Assembly (NCBI GenBank): GCA_024642545.1
Contig: JAHEAW010000008.1
Coordinates: 1 to 39,103 of the forward strand
DNA from: Erythrobacteraceae bacterium
GTDB taxonomy: Bacteria > Pseudomonadota > Alphaproteobacteria > Sphingomonadales > Sphingomonadaceae
Length of the DNA stretch: 39,103 nt
Direction of reading: 5' to 3'
Below are positions 37,747 to 39,103 of the stretch, in pieces (the first letter of the stretch is position 1; each line of letters begins with the position of its first letter). The position numbers and the translations under genes are program-made. The notes beneath the pieces are model-generated. The model was not told the origin of the DNA, did no database searches, and was given only the letters and a program-made list of their open reading frames with translations.

Positions 37747-39012
37747 TCAGTCAAGTTCGACCGGGTTGACCACATAGCCTGACTTGCGCAACGCCTTGAC
37801 CAGCGCATCGAGCTGTTCGCGGTCACGCGCTTCGCATTCAATGTCGGTTATCAAGCCTTTGGCAGGCAGATTTGTGAAAATCCGCTGATGATAAATCTCG
37901 ATAATATTGACGTTATGCTGATCGAATTCCTTCATCACCTTATAAAGCGATCCGGGCCGGTCCTGCAGAGTAATCCTGAGCCGGGCAAGCCGCCCTGAGC
38001 GGGCCAGATCGCGCAGCAACACATTAGCGAGCAGCCGGGTATCGATATTGCCGCCGCACAGGACCAGGCCGATCTTGCGGCCGGCAAATTTCTCAGGATG
38101 CGCCAAGATGGCTGCCAGACCAGCCGCGCCGGCCCCTTCGACAACGGTCTTTTCAATCTGGAGCAGCAGCGAAACCGCTTTTTCCAGCGATCCTTCTTCG
38201 ACCAGGAAAATATCATCGACCCGCTCGGCAATGACGCGGGCAGTGAATTCACCGGGATATTTGACTGCAATCCCTTCAGCCAGCGTATCCCCGCCGCAAG
38301 GCAGATTGGCGCCCTTGATCTTATCATACATCGATGGGAACAGGGCTGCCTGCACGCCGTAAACCATCATTTCCGGCTTGAGCGCACGGGCCACGGTCGA
38401 CATACCCGAAATCAGCCCGCCGCCTCCGATTGGCGTGACGATGCAATCCAGATCTGGCGTATCTTCGAGCATTTCCAGCGCGACCGTGCCGGCACCTGCT
38501 GCCACGTCGGGATCGTCGAATGGATGCACGAAGGTGAGGCCCAGTTCCTGTTCCAGCTTGCGCGCGTGGGCATAGGCCTCATCAAATGTCTCGCCTTCGA
38601 GCACAACTTTGCCGCCGACGCTTTCGGTCTGCATCACTTTCACGGTGGGCGTGGTACGAGGCATGACAATGGTCACAGGCACGCCGAGGCGCGTCCCGTG
38701 ATAGCTGAGACCTTGTGAGTGATTGCCCGCAGACGCTGCAATCACCCCGCGCTGGCGGCGCTCTTGATCAAGTAGCAACAAAGCGTTGAGAGCGCCGCGT
38801 TCCTTATAGGCTGCGGTAAATTGCAGGTTTTCAAACTTCAGCCAGATCTCGGCGCCAGTGATCTGCGACAGGGTAATGCTGTGCATTGTCGGCGTGTGCA
38901 CGACAGCACCGGCAATCCTGGCTGCAGCTGCTCGGACATCAGCGAGAGTGAGTGCGCCGGTCAAGGCATCGGATGGCCGGAGCACAGGGGCCGTGGCAGA
39001 GACATGTTTCAT
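37747..39012 (-). CDS. ilvA: Threonine ammonia-lyase with C-terminal ACT domain
   Basis: KFENLQFTAAYKERGALNAL (PLP Lys), SAGNHSQGLSYH, GGGGLISGM, C-terminal ACT-like RLRITLQDRPGSLYKVMKEF. Confidence 0.94.
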   Translation of the reverse strand: MKHVSATAPVLRPSDALTGALTLADVRAAAARIAGAVVHTPTMHSITLSQITGAEIWLKFENLQFTAAYKERGALNALLLLDQERRQRGVIAASAGNHSQGLSYHGTRLGVPVTIVMPRTTPTVKVMQTESVGGKVVLEGETFDEAYAHARKLEQELGLTFVHPFDDPDVAAGAGTVALEMLEDTPDLDCIVTPIGGGGLISGMSTVARALKPEMMVYGVQAALFPSMYDKIKGANLPCGGDTLAEGIAVKYPGEFTARVIAERVDDIFLVEEGSLEKAVSLLLQIEKTVVEGAGAAGLAAILAHPEKFAGRKIGLVLCGGNIDTRLLANVLLRDLARSGRLARLRITLQDRPGSLYKVMKEFDQHNVNIIEIYHQRIFTNLPAKGLITDIECEARDREQLDALVKALRKSGYVVNPVELD

Positions 39013-39103
39013 GGGCGCGACCGGTAGAAGAATTTGCCCAAAGGGGAAACATCTGGCTGCAATTTAATTCGCCAAGATTTGCTTTCCCGGCATTTCTGCC
39101 TAA

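Overview
The window is chromosomal DNA from a GC-rich alphaproteobacterium; protein content and synteny suggest Sphingomonadales/Erythrobacteraceae (inference). About 17.5 kb of the minus strand is a complete division/cell-wall (dcw) cluster: mraZ-rsmH-ftsL-ftsI-murE-murF-mraY-murD-ftsW-murG-murC-murB-ddl-ftsQ-ftsA, plus the 5' end of ftsZ, which is cut by the window edge. The rest is mostly housekeeping: a small membrane protein, a CysK-family enzyme, a [2Fe-2S] ferredoxin, a 3-methyladenine DNA glycosylase, an SDR, a pterin dehydratase, ccmAB, map, a DUF3298-like lipoprotein, an M17 aminopeptidase, an SH3-only protein, argC, glnB-glnA, a GH24 phage-type lysozyme, tamB-tamA, bpt and ilvA. I saw no CRISPR array, IS element, rRNA/tRNA gene or obvious defence or biosynthetic system. 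I cannot claim a new multigene system. The most interesting signals are cis-regulatory: (i) a perfect DnaA box beside a CtrA-like TTAACCA half-site in the only sizeable gap of the dcw run, upstream of ftsZ; (ii) a long mraZ leader with an AT-rich island, two mutually exclusive hairpins and a four-tract GGGG quadruplex motif just before the start codon; (iii) a 24-bp dyad plus a sigma54-like -24/-12 element upstream of glnB-glnA; (iv) two perfect interlocked 7-bp inverted repeats carrying GANTC and TTAACC elements upstream of bpt. All were found by eye and need computational and experimental checks.
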